From Streptomyces sp. NRRL WC-3605 (GTDB lineage Bacteria > Actinomycetota > Actinomycetes > Streptomycetales > Streptomycetaceae), in NCBI RefSeq assembly GCF_001509795.1, contig NZ_LLZN01000073.1, positions 41,629 to 105,628 on the forward strand: a stretch of 64,000 nucleotides of DNA, read 5' to 3'. Numbering within the stretch: the stretch's first letter is position 1; each line of letters starts with the position of its first letter. The notes beneath the pieces are model-generated. The model saw only the letters and a list, made by a program, of their open reading frames with translations. It was not told the origin of the DNA and made no database searches. Position numbers and translations under genes: made by a program. Positions 47,958 through 57,524 of the stretch are shown piece after piece.

Positions 47958-50900
47958 TCAGCGCAGGCGCTGGCTGATGACCTTCGACACACCGTCGCCC
48001 TGCATGGACACGCCGTACAGCGCGTCGGCGACCTCCATCGTGCGCTTCTGGTGCGTGATCACGATGAGCTGCGAGGCCTCCTGCAGCTCCTGCATGATGC
48101 GGATGAGCCGCTGGAGGTTGGTGTCGTCGAGGGCGGCCTCGACCTCGTCCATGACGTAGAACGGGCTCGGCCGGGCCTTGAAGATCGACACCAGCAGGGC
48201 GACCGCGGTCAGGGAGCGCTCACCGCCGGACAGCAGGGACAGGCGCTTGACCTTCTTGCCGGGCGGCCGGGCCTCCACGTCGACGCCGGTGGTGAGCATG
48301 TTGTCGGGGTCGGTGAGGACCAGGCGTCCCTCACCCCCCGGGAAGAGCCGGCTGAAGACGCCTTCGAACTCCCGCGCGGTGTCCCGGTACGCCTCGGTGA
48401 AGACCTGCTCGACGCGCTCGTCGACCTCCTTGACCACCTGGAGCAGGTCCGCGCGGGTCTTGCGCAGGTCCTCCAGCTGCTCGCTGAGGAACTGGTGCCG
48501 CTCCTCCAGCGCCGCGAACTCCTCCAGGGCGAGCGGGTTGACCTTGCCGAGCTGCTGGTAGGCGCGCTCGGCGGTCTTGAGCCGCTTCTCCTGCTCGGCG
48601 CGCACGAACGGCTTGGGCCGGTTGCGCGGATGGTCGGGGTCCTCCGGCAACTGCTCCCCCTCGGCGGGCAGCGACGGCGGTACGAGCTGGTCGGGGCCGT
48701 ACTCGGAGACGAGCCCCGCCGGCTCCACGCCCAGCTCCTCCAGGGCCTTGGTCTCCAGCTGCTCGATCCGCATCCGCTTCTCGGCGCCCAGGACCTCGCC
48801 GCGGTGCACGGAGTCGGTGAGCTTGTCCAGCTCGGCCTTGAGATCCCGGCCCTCGGTGCGGGCGGCCGCCAGCTCCTGCTCGCGGCGCGCCTTGGCGGCC
48901 TCGGCGGCGGCCCGCTCCTGCTCGGCGCGGCCCAGCGAGACCTCCACATGGGCGAGGAGCTGCCGGGCGCCGGACGCGACGGCCTCGGCGACGGCCGCCT
49001 CGTGACGCAGCCGGGCCCGCCGCTGCTCGGCGCGCGCGCGTGCCTCGCGTTCGGCACGGGCGGCCCGGTCCAGCGAGTCGGCCCGTCCGGCGAGCCCCTT
49101 GACGCGTTCCTCGTGCGTACGGACCTGCAGGCGGGCCTCCATCTCGGTCTGGCGCGCGTTCGCGCCGTCGGCGGCCAGCCGGTCGCGCACCGAGGTGTCC
49201 GGTTCCTCCTCGACCGGCATCTCCTCGGCGACCGCGAGCCGCTCCGCCAGCTCTTCCACCTCCTGGAGCGCCTTGTCCAACGCCTCCTGGGCGCGGGCGG
49301 CGGCGGCCACGGACCGCTCGGCCTCCCCGGCGGCACCGCGCGCCTGTCCGGCGAGCCGGCCGAGCTGCTGGGCGACGGCCGACTTCTCCCGGTCGGCGGC
49401 CCGGCGCCGCTCCCCCAGCTCCTCGACCAGCGCGGCGCACTCCCGGCGCCGTTCGGCGGCCGCGTGCTGCGCCTCGGTCAGCTCCTCGCAGCGCACGGCC
49501 AGCTCGTCCAGTTCGGCGGCGGCCTCGTCGACGGACGCCTGCACCTCCAGCAGGCTGGGCGCGCCGGCGGAGCCGCCGTGCGCGAAGTGGGCGCCGAGGA
49601 GATCGCCCTCGGCGGTGACCGCCGTCAGCCCGGGGTGGGCGTACACGAGGTCCTCGGCGTCCTCCAGGGTGCCGACGACGACGATCCCCCGCAGCAGGCG
49701 GCGTACGGCGGGCATGAGCTCGGCGGGACCGGTGACGAGGTCGGCGGCGTGGCGTCCGGCGGGCGCGGGTGCCTGCTCCGGTGCCGGGGCGGGGTCGCCG
49801 GCCAGCAGGAGAGAGGCCCGGCCGCCGTCCTGTTTGCGCAGCAGCCGGATCGCCTCCGCGGCGGCCGACGGGGACGTCACCGCGAGGGCGTCCGCCGCGG
49901 ACCCGAACGCGGCGGCGAGCGCCACCTCGTGTCCCGGTGCCACCGTCAGCAGCTCCGCGGCCGGGCCGAGCAGTCCCGTCAGGCGTTCCCGTGCGCCCAG
50001 CAGCGCGCCCGTGCCGTCCTTGCGGCGCAGGCCCAGGGCCAGCGCCTCGTGCCGGGCCTGGGTCGCGGCGCGGCGGCGTTCGGCCGCGGTGGCGGCCTCG
50101 CGCGCTGCCGTCAGCGCGGCCTCCGCCTCGCCGAGGTCCCGCTTGGCCGTCTCGTGCCGCTCGCCGAGTTCGGCGTCGCCGGCGTCCAGCCCGTCGACCT
50201 CGGCCTTCAGGGCCTCGTACTCCTCCTGTGCGGCGACGGCCCGCTCCTGCGCCTCGTCGCGGGCGGCGGCCAGCCGGTCGATCTCGGCCTGTGCGGAGGC
50301 GGCGCGCGAGCGGGCGGCGTTGACCTGGCCGTTCAGCCGGGCGAGGCCCTCGCGGCGGTCGGCGATGGCGCGGGCGACGTCCTTCAGGCGGCGCTCCTCC
50401 TGGGCGAGCTCGCGCTCCAGTTCCGCCCGGTGGGCGACCGTGTCCTCCAGGGCACGCTCGGCCGCCTCCAGAGCCGCCTCCAGCTCGGCCTCCTGCTCGC
50501 GGATGCGGGCTGCCTCCCGCTCCATGTCCTCGGGGTCGCGGCCGCGGCGCTCCTCGGGCGGCGCGGAGGTGGCGCTCTTCACCCGGGCGTCGGCCAGCGA
50601 GATCGTGCCGCGTACGCGTTCGGCGAGCTGGGACAGCTCGTACCAGGTCTGCTGGGCGCGCTGGAGGCGCGGGGCGAGCCGGCGCACCTCGTCCTCCAGG
50701 GCCCCCTCCCGCTGGAGCGCCTTCTTCAGCTCCTGCTCGGCGGCCTCCTTACGGGCCTTGAGCGCGGCCTCGTCGGCGACCTCGGCGTTCAGCGCCTGGC
50801 GCAGCCGTACGAGGTCGTCGGCGAGGAGGCGCAGCCGGGCGTCGCGCAGGTCGGCCTGGATCACGGCGGCGCGACGGGCGACGGCGGCCTGGCGGCCGAG

Positions 50901-51512
50901 GGGCTTGAGCTGGCGGCGGAGCTCCTCGGTGAGGTCCTGCACACGCGCGAGGTTGGCCTGCATCGCGTCCAGCTTGCGGAGCGCCTTCTCCTTGCGCTTG
51001 CGGTGCTTGAGGACGCCGGCGGCCTCCTCGATGAAGGCGCGGCGGCCCATGGGGTCGGCGTGCAGCACGGAGTCGAGCTGGCCCTGGCCGACGATGACGT
51101 GCATCTCGCGGCCGATGCCGGAGTCGGAGAGCAGTTCCTGGATGTCGAGGAGGCGGCAGGTGTCGCCGTTGATCTGGTACTCGCTGCCGCCGTTGCGGAA
51201 CATGATCCGCGTGATGGTGACCTCGGCGTACTCGATGGGCAGGGCCCCGTCGGAGTTGTCGATGGTCAGCGACACCTCGGCGCGGCCCAGCGGCGGACGG
51301 CCGGTGGTGCCGGCGAAGATGACGTCCTCCATCTTGCCGCCGCGCAGCGACTTGGCGCCCTGCTCGCCCATGACCCAGCTGAGAGCGTCCACGACGTTGG
51401 ACTTGCCCGAGCCGTTCGGCCCGACGACACACGTGATCCCCGGCTCGAACCGGAGCGTGGTCGCCGAGGCGAACGACTTGAACCCGCGGAGGGTCAGGGC
51501 CTTGAGGTGCAC
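47958..51512 (-). CDS. smc: chromosome segregation SMC protein
   Basis: 1184 aa ATPase that organises and compacts the chromosome with ScpA/ScpB. Walker A GPNGSGKSNVVDALSWVMG (about residue 32), long coiled coils either side of a hinge near residue 520-640, the ABC signature LLSGGERSLTAVALL and Walker B FYVMDEVEAALDD near the C-terminus. GTG 51512 gives the normal Streptomyces length. Single gene; acyP and the small coiled-coil gene upstream have their own terminator. Confidence 0.95.
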   Translation of the reverse strand: MHLKALTLRGFKSFASATTLRFEPGITCVVGPNGSGKSNVVDALSWVMGEQGAKSLRGGKMEDVIFAGTTGRPPLGRAEVSLTIDNSDGALPIEYAEVTITRIMFRNGGSEYQINGDTCRLLDIQELLSDSGIGREMHVIVGQGQLDSVLHADPMGRRAFIEEAAGVLKHRKRKEKALRKLDAMQANLARVQDLTEELRRQLKPLGRQAAVARRAAVIQADLRDARLRLLADDLVRLRQALNAEVADEAALKARKEAAEQELKKALQREGALEDEVRRLAPRLQRAQQTWYELSQLAERVRGTISLADARVKSATSAPPEERRGRDPEDMEREAARIREQEAELEAALEAAERALEDTVAHRAELERELAQEERRLKDVARAIADRREGLARLNGQVNAARSRAASAQAEIDRLAAARDEAQERAVAAQEEYEALKAEVDGLDAGDAELGERHETAKRDLGEAEAALTAAREAATAAERRRAATQARHEALALGLRRKDGTGALLGARERLTGLLGPAAELLTVAPGHEVALAAAFGSAADALAVTSPSAAAEAIRLLRKQDGGRASLLLAGDPAPAPEQAPAPAGRHAADLVTGPAELMPAVRRLLRGIVVVGTLEDAEDLVYAHPGLTAVTAEGDLLGAHFAHGGSAGAPSLLEVQASVDEAAAELDELAVRCEELTEAQHAAAERRRECAALVEELGERRRAADREKSAVAQQLGRLAGQARGAAGEAERSVAAAARAQEALDKALQEVEELAERLAVAEEMPVEEEPDTSVRDRLAADGANARQTEMEARLQVRTHEERVKGLAGRADSLDRAARAEREARARAEQRRARLRHEAAVAEAVASGARQLLAHVEVSLGRAEQERAAAEAAKARREQELAAARTEGRDLKAELDKLTDSVHRGEVLGAEKRMRIEQLETKALEELGVEPAGLVSEYGPDQLVPPSLPAEGEQLPEDPDHPRNRPKPFVRAEQEKRLKTAERAYQQLGKVNPLALEEFAALEERHQFLSEQLEDLRKTRADLLQVVKEVDERVEQVFTEAYRDTAREFEGVFSRLFPGGEGRLVLTDPDNMLTTGVDVEARPPGKKVKRLSLLSGGERSLTAVALLVSIFKARPSPFYVMDEVEAALDDTNLQRLIRIMQELQEASQLIVITHQKRTMEVADALYGVSMQGDGVSKVISQRLR

Positions 51513-51643
51513 GCCGCCGGACTCTACCGTCCGGCGATGTCTCGCTCCATGAACGTGCGGTTTCGCCGGTGAACGCTGAGGGCACACCAGACGTTGAAGA
51601 AGGTGAAAGGATGCGCGGGGCAATAAGGCGGGGGGAAAGAAAG

Positions 51644-51665
51644 AAGGGACGCCGAAGCGTCCCTT
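51644..51665 (-). terminator. intrinsic terminator of the 67-aa protein gene
   Basis: On the minus strand, aagggacgc, a uucg tetraloop and gcgtccctt are followed by a pyrimidine-rich ctttctttcccc. A textbook rho-independent terminator and one of few U-rich ones in this window, 100 nt past the small gene. Confidence 0.85.
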
Positions 51666-51765
51666 GCAATTTCTGACAACTGGAAGCCCAGTCGTCCGAC
51701 AACTGCCGAGCGGTTGGTTACGGGCCGCCCGACCACTGCCGTGCTTTCGTGGAGCGATGCAGTGA

Positions 51766-51969
51766 TCAGGTGAGCGCAGGCTCCGCCTGGTGTGCGTCGA
51801 TGCTCTCCATGATCCTGTCGTGAGAAGCGGCAGCCGTCAGCGCCTCGTTCTCGGCCTGGATCCGTACGAGCTCGGATTCCAGGTCCTGGACACGCTGCTG
51901 GAGCCGTCGCATCTCGGCGAGGAGTCGCGGGTCGGAGCCGCCGACGTAACCGAGAAGCGCCTTTGCCAT
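51766..51969 (-). CDS. 67-aa conserved coiled-coil protein
   Basis: Small soluble protein starting MAKALLGYVGGSDPRLLAEM. Residues 18-46 (EMRRLQQRVQDLESELVRIQ) form a clear heptad coiled coil, followed by a short acidic tail. No signal peptide or membrane segment. ATG 51969 has ggagga 6 nt upstream, and the gene has its own strong terminator, so it is likely real. Found next to smc in Streptomyces; function unknown. A dimeric adaptor is plausible but not shown. Confidence 0.75.
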   Translation of the reverse strand: MAKALLGYVGGSDPRLLAEMRRLQQRVQDLESELVRIQAENEALTAAASHDRIMESIDAHQAEPALT

Positions 51970-52350
51970 GATGGATGGTCCTCCACACTGAGTGACCGAC
52001 CGATGCGGTGTGGGTCGTGAGGGATTCGCACCCGTGGATGCTTGACGGGCTTGAGTTGTACTGCCGTTCAGCCACGCCAAACAGCCGAGGTGCGCGGGGA
52101 CTTTCAGCGTCTCACCAAAAAGTTTGACGGTCAACACGATCACGCCCCGTATTGGCGGGCGAACCCGGGGGCACACGGCCGGACGGCGGCACGCGGCGAC
52201 TCCTGCGGGGCCCTGGGGGCGTGACGATCACCGTGAGAGCGGAGCTTGCCACTCCATGCTCTTCTTGGCAACCACCTGCCCATTTCTGCTTCGGGCAGAT
52301 GCCGGTGGCATGTCCCTCCGCTTCCGCGGGGCCGACGCGCGGCCCTCGTG

Positions 52351-52632
52351 TCACCGGATGGCGAATCCGTCGTAGCCGCCGCGAGGTGTGTCCCAGATCT
52401 CGGTGACGCCGTCCACCCGCCCGGGCGTGTCGGCTCCCTGGAGCCAGTCGAGCAGTCCCTCGCAGCCCTTCCGGGGGCCCTCGGCGACCACCTGGACCCG
52501 ACCGTCCTCCAAATTGAGAGCAAAACCACTCAGGCCGCCGATCTCGAGCGCCTTGGCCCTCGTGAACCAGCGAAAACCCACACCCTGGACCCGTCCGCGC
52601 ACCCAGGCGACCAACCGCACATCCTCGCTCAT
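52351..52632 (-). CDS. acyP: acylphosphatase
   Basis: 93 aa. Hydrolyses acyl phosphates such as acetyl or 1,3-bisphosphoglycerate carboxyl phosphates. Family motifs [16 protein letters not shown], with the catalytic Arg, and the Asn-bearing [17 protein letters not shown] are present. Normal length for the family; cytosolic. Conserved next to smc in Streptomyces. ATG 52632. Confidence 0.92.
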   Translation of the reverse strand: MSEDVRLVAWVRGRVQGVGFRWFTRAKALEIGGLSGFALNLEDGRVQVVAEGPRKGCEGLLDWLQGADTPGRVDGVTEIWDTPRGGYDGFAIR

Positions 52633-52784
52633 GACTGCAACCTAACGGGCCAATGTCCCTCGGGGCACGTCCTCCCCTGACGCCATGCGGTACCGTCCCG
52701 ACCCAATGAATCTCATTTGAAACTCACCTGATCGTGTGAGTTCCGTGAGGGCATGAAGACCGCAGGGACCAGGAAGGCCAGGAC

Positions 52785-53936
52785 ATGGGACGCCACCGAC
52801 GCTCCGCCGCCGGCCGCGCCGCCACGGGCCGCGCCGCGGGGGGCACACACACGGACGGCTCGTACACGCACGGCGACGATCCGCTGAACCCGCAGGGCGA
52901 CCGGCCCGCCATGGGCATCGCGCCCTACCTGAACCCGGAGGCGTACGCCGAGGCCTACGCGGCGAGCGACGCCTACCTCTTCGCGACGGACGAGGGCTAC
53001 GACCGGATCACCTCGGCCACCACCTTCCCCGGTGACGACACCACCGCCTTCCACAGCGAGGGCTTCACGCCCGACGCCGGCAGCCGGCTGCCGGGCGGCT
53101 CGCACCGCCGCCGCAGGAAGAAGGGCCCGGCCCCGGTGAAGACGGGCCTGCTGGGCGTCTCGGCCGCGGTGGCCCTGGGTACGGTCGCGGTCGCCACCGG
53201 TGTGGTTCCCGGCATCGACAACTACCAGCTCGGCGGCGGCAACGGCACCGACCGGGTGCAGTCCGCCGACAGCCCGACCAACGCGCCGAACGAGCTGGGC
53301 GGCACGTCGGGCAGCGCCGAGGGCCACGAGAGCGGCGGCACGACGAGCCGTGACGCCGAACGGCCCGCCTCGCCCTCCTCGCCCGCTCCGTCCACCACGT
53401 CGTCCGCGCCGACGAAGACGCCGTCGAAGAAGCCGTCGGCCACGCCGAGCGAGAAGCCGAAGGACACGCCGTCGCGTACGGCGACCAGGACGCCGCAGAA
53501 GCCGGCGAAGCCCCCGAAGGCCGAGGAGCACACCAGCGCCCCGGTGACGGTCTCCGCGGAGGCGGCCGCCGCGGCCGAGGTCCTCCGGCTGGTCAACGAC
53601 GAGCGCGCCCAGGTGGGCTGCACCCCGCTGGCCGCCAACAGCGCGCTGGCCGACCTGGCCCAGGACTTCAGCGAGGACATGGCCCAGCGCGGCTTCTTCG
53701 ACCACACCGACCCGAGCGGCGCCTCCCCCTGGGACCGCGCGGCGAAGGCCGGCGTCACGGACCTGGGCGGCGAGAACATAGCCCGCGGCCAGGCGGACGC
53801 GGCGGCGGTCATGGAAGCCTGGATGAACAGCCCCGGCCACAAGGCCAACATCCTGAACTGCGACTTCAAGACCCTGGGAGTAGGCGTCCACATGGGCGCG
53901 GGGGGTCCTTGGTGGACGCAGGACTTCGGGTACTGA
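52785..53936 (+). CDS. membrane-anchored CAP (SCP/PR-1) domain protein
   Basis: 383 aa. N-terminal cytoplasmic Arg/Gly-rich region, a membrane segment (LLGVSAAVALGTVAVATGVV, about 122-141), a Ser/Thr/Pro/Lys-rich linker, and a C-terminal CAP domain (about 255-383). The domain has VLRLVNDERAQVGCTPLAAN, ALADLAQDFSEDMAQRGFF with DHTDPSG, GGENIARG and AWMNSPGHKANIL. Extracellular CAP proteins may bind lipids or act on the cell wall; activity here is unknown. Upstream of it is a short inverted repeat aactcac-N8-gtgagtt (52721-52742) that could be an operator. The last 13 bases including the stop form the attachment site of the integrated element. Confidence 0.88.
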   Translation: MGRHRRSAAGRAATGRAAGGTHTDGSYTHGDDPLNPQGDRPAMGIAPYLNPEAYAEAYAASDAYLFATDEGYDRITSATTFPGDDTTAFHSEGFTPDAGSRLPGGSHRRRRKKGPAPVKTGLLGVSAAVALGTVAVATGVVPGIDNYQLGGGNGTDRVQSADSPTNAPNELGGTSGSAEGHESGGTTSRDAERPASPSSPAPSTTSSAPTKTPSKKPSATPSEKPKDTPSRTATRTPQKPAKPPKAEEHTSAPVTVSAEAAAAAEVLRLVNDERAQVGCTPLAANSALADLAQDFSEDMAQRGFFDHTDPSGASPWDRAAKAGVTDLGGENIARGQADAAAVMEAWMNSPGHKANILNCDFKTLGVGVHMGAGGPWWTQDFGY

Positions 53937-53937
53937 G
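53924..53937. other. attL: attL of the integrated element
   Basis: 14-bp cttcgggtactgag, repeated exactly at 60965-60978. It covers the last 13 bases of the CAP gene (DFGY stop), so integration restores the coding sequence. The int gene ends 20 bp away. Confidence 0.82.
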
Positions 53938-53956
53938 ATAATCGCAGGTCAGACGG

Positions 53957-55198
53957 CTAAGCACCCTCGTGGGCCGTCTCCGGGCCGTCAGCGGCTGGCT
54001 CCTCGTGGGAGAAGACGCGATCGACGGCGGCCCGGGTGCGGGTCCCGCTCGACGGCATCAGGTGCGTGTACGTCCGCAGCGTGAAACCGGGGTCGTGGTG
54101 CCCCAGGTACTCGCTGAGAGCCTTGATACTCTCCCCCGCGTCCAGCAGCACCGAGGCGTAGAAGTGCCGCAGTGCGTGCATGCCGTTGTCCCGACCGGTC
54201 TCGACACTCGCGGCCCGAAGCGCCGGCCGCCACACACGATCGTTGAAGCGGTTCCGGTCGAGCGGCAGCCCGGCAGGGCCGGTGAAGATGAGCGATGCCG
54301 TGACCGGTGGACCGTCGAGGTTTTTCCACGGAAGCGTGATCCGCGTCGCGGGGTGGCGCTTGAGGTGAGCGGCCAGGGCGAAGGCGACGGACTGCGGCAG
54401 AGGCACGTCACGCTCCTTGCCACCCTTCGGCGGAGCGAACACCGGCCGATGCAGGCGCAGTAGCTTGACCTGCCGAACGACGTGGACCACTCCCCCGAGG
54501 AAGTCGACGTCCTCCACCGCCAGGCCGAAGGCCTCCCCCTGGCGCAGCCCGCATCCGGCCGCGACGTTGACGAGCGCCTGATAGCGGTCCGGCAGGGCCG
54601 AGCGCACATCCATGATCCGTTCGGCAGGCCACGGCTTGACCTTGCGAGGTTCCAGACGGGGCGCGCGCACGGACCGAGCACGGCACGGGTTGGCGCGGAT
54701 GATCCGGTCTTCCACGGCAGAGGTGAACACCGTGGACACGTGGGCGAAGATGCCGCGCCGGTAGCCAGCGGAGAGCCCACGATCCTCCAGCGTGCGCAGC
54801 CAGACCCGCAGATGCGACGGTGTGAAGGAGGCCAGTGGCCGAGAGCCCAGGTACGGAATCGCGTGCAGGCGGAGACGGCTTTCCACCGACTCACGGGTCA
54901 GCGGGTCAGTGACCTGCGAGGCCATCCACTCATTGGCGTACTGCTCGAACGTGACCTTGCCAGCCACGGGGTCCACGTAGTCGCCGCGCGACATGTCGGC
55001 CTCGATGTTGGCCAACCACTGCTCCGCCTTGCGCTTCTGCTTGTCAGGGAAGCTCTTGGACTTCTCGGAGCCGTCGGGCCCGACGTACCGGGCGCGGTAG
55101 CGCAGGCCGACGCCGAAGCGCTCGGTCTTGACCTTGACGGTCTTGCCGTTGGGGCCGGTCTCGACCTTGTACCAGCGGTCTTGGACGTGTCCAGCCAT
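53957..55198 (-). CDS. int: tyrosine-type integrase of the element
   Basis: 413 aa site-specific recombinase. N-terminal SAM-like DNA-binding domain (about 80-180, FEQYANEWMASQ and HLRVWLRTLEDRGL). The catalytic domain has Arg in AAGCGLRQGEAFGL, His/Arg in MHALRHFYASVLLDAG, LGHHD and Tyr in the FTLRTYTHLM segment. Preceded by one-base overlap with xis and stops 20 bp from attL, the usual arrangement. Catalyses integration at the 3' end of the CAP gene. Expected to require Xis for excision. Confidence 0.9.
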   Translation of the reverse strand: MAGHVQDRWYKVETGPNGKTVKVKTERFGVGLRYRARYVGPDGSEKSKSFPDKQKRKAEQWLANIEADMSRGDYVDPVAGKVTFEQYANEWMASQVTDPLTRESVESRLRLHAIPYLGSRPLASFTPSHLRVWLRTLEDRGLSAGYRRGIFAHVSTVFTSAVEDRIIRANPCRARSVRAPRLEPRKVKPWPAERIMDVRSALPDRYQALVNVAAGCGLRQGEAFGLAVEDVDFLGGVVHVVRQVKLLRLHRPVFAPPKGGKERDVPLPQSVAFALAAHLKRHPATRITLPWKNLDGPPVTASLIFTGPAGLPLDRNRFNDRVWRPALRAASVETGRDNGMHALRHFYASVLLDAGESIKALSEYLGHHDPGFTLRTYTHLMPSSGTRTRAAVDRVFSHEEPAADGPETAHEGA

Positions 55199-55392
55199 CA
55201 GGCGGCCCTTTCCATCTGGGATTCGACCCAGACGCGGACGTCTTCGGGGTCGAAGCGAAGGTGCCGGCCGACGCGGAACCCGCGCGGTCCGGTGTGCTTG
55301 CGGCGCCACTGGTAGACGGTCTCGACCGGGACCCCCAGTAGGTCGGCCAGGTCGACCGGGGTCAGGTAGCGGTCGGGCAGCGAGCGCTTCAT
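55198..55392 (-). CDS. xis: excisionase
   Basis: 64 aa, AlpA/MerR-like helix-turn-helix of the element excisionase family: YLTPVDLADLLGVPVETVYQWRRKHTGPRGFRVGRHLRFDPEDVRVW (the HTH is TPVDLADLLGVPVETVYQW). It directs excision with Int. ATG 55392 overlaps the repSA stop by ATGA, and its stop overlaps int by one base, giving tight coupling. Confidence 0.85.
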   Translation of the reverse strand: MKRSLPDRYLTPVDLADLLGVPVETVYQWRRKHTGPRGFRVGRHLRFDPEDVRVWVESQMERAA

Positions 55393-56793
55393 GCCCACAC
55401 CTCCATGTCGTCCATGTCGTGCAGATCAGCGAGTGCTTCGCGTGCTGTCTCCCGGTTCAGACGCAGGTCCCTGGCGATGCTGGCGGCGAGCCAGGATTCG
55501 CCGGGGCTATGGCCGTGTCCGGCGTAGGTCCAGTGGGCGAGGACGAGGGTCGAGCCGTCTGTGTCGTCCAGGTCCTCGGGGAGTCCGCGTTCGCGGCGTT
55601 CCTGGCGGGCGCGGTAGTCGGCGCGGGTCTGGCGCAGGGCGCCGAGGGTGGTGGAGTAGCGGCGGGACTTGGTGGAGAAGTGCCCGCGGAAGCCGAGCAT
55701 GTGAGCCCACCGAGCTAAGAGGCGGTCGGGGTAGGCGTCGTTGAGCTGGTAACAGGCTTCGATCAGCCGCCGGGTGTGCGCGGGCAGGTCGAGTTTGTTG
55801 AGTTCGGCCAGTTCGCCGATGCGGCGGGGCTTTGGTGGCGTACTTGGCGACGTAGGAGGCGACGGCCTGTTCGGTCAGCTCCTCGTGGCCCAGGGCGCCG
55901 ATGGGCTGCACATCGACCTGCTCTCCCCAGCGCAGGGTGCGAGCGGAGAAGTCCCCAGCGGCCGGGATCGGTACAGCGACGCGAGCGGCGGCGGCCCGGA
56001 TCGCAGCATCCAGGAGAGCGACGGTGGCCCATGCTGGCGGGGTGGCCTCGGGACCGTCCGGCCCGTCGAGGCGCACCACGGCGTGGAAGTGGACAGCGCC
56101 ACGCTTCTGGAACTCGGCGACCTTGCCGAAGGAGACCCGGCATTCCTCGCGCAGGGCGGCTTGGGTGATGCCCGCGCGGGCGGCGATCTCCCGGCGGAGG
56201 TAGATGGTGAAGCGGCGCCACAGGTCCCCGGCGTGGTTGTTCCACAACACCGCCCCGGTGTAGTCGTACCGCTCCGGGTCGAGGGCCGTGCCGAGGGCCG
56301 GGGCAGTCTCGGCGTGCTGGACACCGCAGCGGCAGCGCCCCGAGGCGGGGCGGTTGTGGACCGGGCCGAAGGAGGGGGCGGTGAGGGTGGCGAAGACCCG
56401 CGGGTGATCCCGCACGCTCGTGGGCACGTCCTTGCCCTCATCACCGGTGATCCCGGCGCGGATCAGGTGGTAGGTGTCCCCGGCGTAGGTCCAGGCGCAG
56501 GCCGGGCACCGCGAGGCACGCCGGTTGCCGCAGGCCACGCGCAGGCGTCCGCCGGGCTCCTGGTCGGTGCTGTAGGAGTACAGGACGTCGCCGGTCTTGG
56601 CGTCACGGGTGACCGTCTGGCCTTGCAGGTGGATCGGGTTGGAGCAGCCGCCCGTGCGGCGGATCTGCTCCTGCCAGCGGTCGAAGCCAGGCGTGTTGGC
56701 GACCCGGAGCAGGTCGGCCAGGGTGAGCGGATCGGTGCCCACGGCTGCCGCCACGTCAGCGACGGCAGCCGGGGGAACGGGCAGGTGGGTCAT
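55389..56793 (-). pseudogene. repSA: frameshifted RepSA replication initiator
   Basis: Full-length RepSA homology is split in two frames. The first frame from ATG 56793 carries the N-terminal CxxC zinc region (SRCPACAWTYAG), the RCRCG motif, the Rep signature KRGAVHFHAVVRLDG and ASYVAKYATKA. At about 55826-55830 it shifts, and RRIGELAELNKLDLPAHTRR through the C-terminal GFRGHFSTKSRRYSTT is in another frame. The usual residues between KA and RRIGEL are missing, so there is a small out-of-frame deletion. The second half includes a TTA codon at 55716-55718. Loss of Rep function predicted. Confidence 0.85.
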
Positions 56794-57524
56794 GCGGCTA
56801 CCGCCCGCAGGTGCGCGACCGGCCGGGTAGGGGTGGCCGTGGCGAAGAGGTGGTCCAGGGTGGCCAGGTAGCCGCCGGTCATGGGGGCGGGGCCTAACCG
56901 GCGCAAGTGCAGGACCGGAGCCAGAGCCGGGGTGAGGCCGTCGACCGGTGTCGTGACCAACAGGTCATCGTCCACGCGCATCACGTCGGCCCGCAGCCCG
57001 GGGTGCGTCGACAGGCGCAGGTCGGGGACCGTCAGCAGTGAGGGGAAGACGTCGCCCAGTCCGGTGACCGGTCCGGCCGGATCTTCTGGGGTGACGATGC
57101 GGACGCGGACGCCGGCCGATGCCTTCTCGGCCAGCAGGGTCGGCAGGTCCCAGACCGCGTCGGCCAGGAACAGCAGGTTGGCCACCGCCAGGTCGATCAC
57201 CGTCGCGGCACCAGCCACGGTGGAGCGCCACAGGCCGTAGGGGACGGTGGAGCGCATCGGGTAGCAGGCGACGACCTCATCCTGAGCGGTCGGCGCGGAG
57301 CGGTGACGCTCACCGAGCCGGGGCCACAGGTGATAGGCGTCCGCCCGCAGGTACTTGGCGGCGGCCTCGGCGTTGCGGGCGTGTGGGGTCCGGTCCGTGT
57401 TGAGCCAGCGATCCACCGACTTCGGGTCGATGCCCAGGTGGTCGGCCAGGCCCTCGATGGTGACGTTCGCGGCGACCATGGCGGCACGCAGCCGCTCGTT
57501 CCCGGTGAGCGTTGCGGCGGTCAT
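56790..57524 (-). CDS. HTH-domain regulatory protein of the element
   Basis: 244 aa. N-terminal helix-turn-helix (NVTIEGLADHLGIDPKSVDRW, about 18-40), then a C-terminal domain beginning near residue 95 with YGLWRSTVAGAATVIDLAV and VRIVTPEDPAGPVTG (similar to DUF5919-type HTH proteins). The gene lies between the 80-aa gene and repSA in a chain of ATGA overlaps. Position resembles the activator (pra-like) of pSAM2, but no direct homology is claimed. Confidence 0.7.
   Translation of the reverse strand: MTAATLTGNERLRAAMVAANVTIEGLADHLGIDPKSVDRWLNTDRTPHARNAEAAAKYLRADAYHLWPRLGERHRSAPTAQDEVVACYPMRSTVPYGLWRSTVAGAATVIDLAVANLLFLADAVWDLPTLLAEKASAGVRVRIVTPEDPAGPVTGLGDVFPSLLTVPDLRLSTHPGLRADVMRVDDDLLVTTPVDGLTPALAPVLHLRRLGPAPMTGGYLATLDHLFATATPTRPVAHLRAVAA

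Noticed and set aside
48051..51572. A 1,173-codon open frame on the plus strand opposite smc
   Set aside because: High-GC DNA keeps antisense frames open; composition is low-complexity (Leu/Gly/Val/His-rich) and smc on the minus strand fully explains the region.
52721..52742. aactcac...gtgagtt inverted repeat upstream of the CAP gene as an ECF sigma promoter
   Set aside because: It does not match the GAAC/TCTGA spacing of a SigE-type promoter; kept only as a possible operator in the CAP gene entry.
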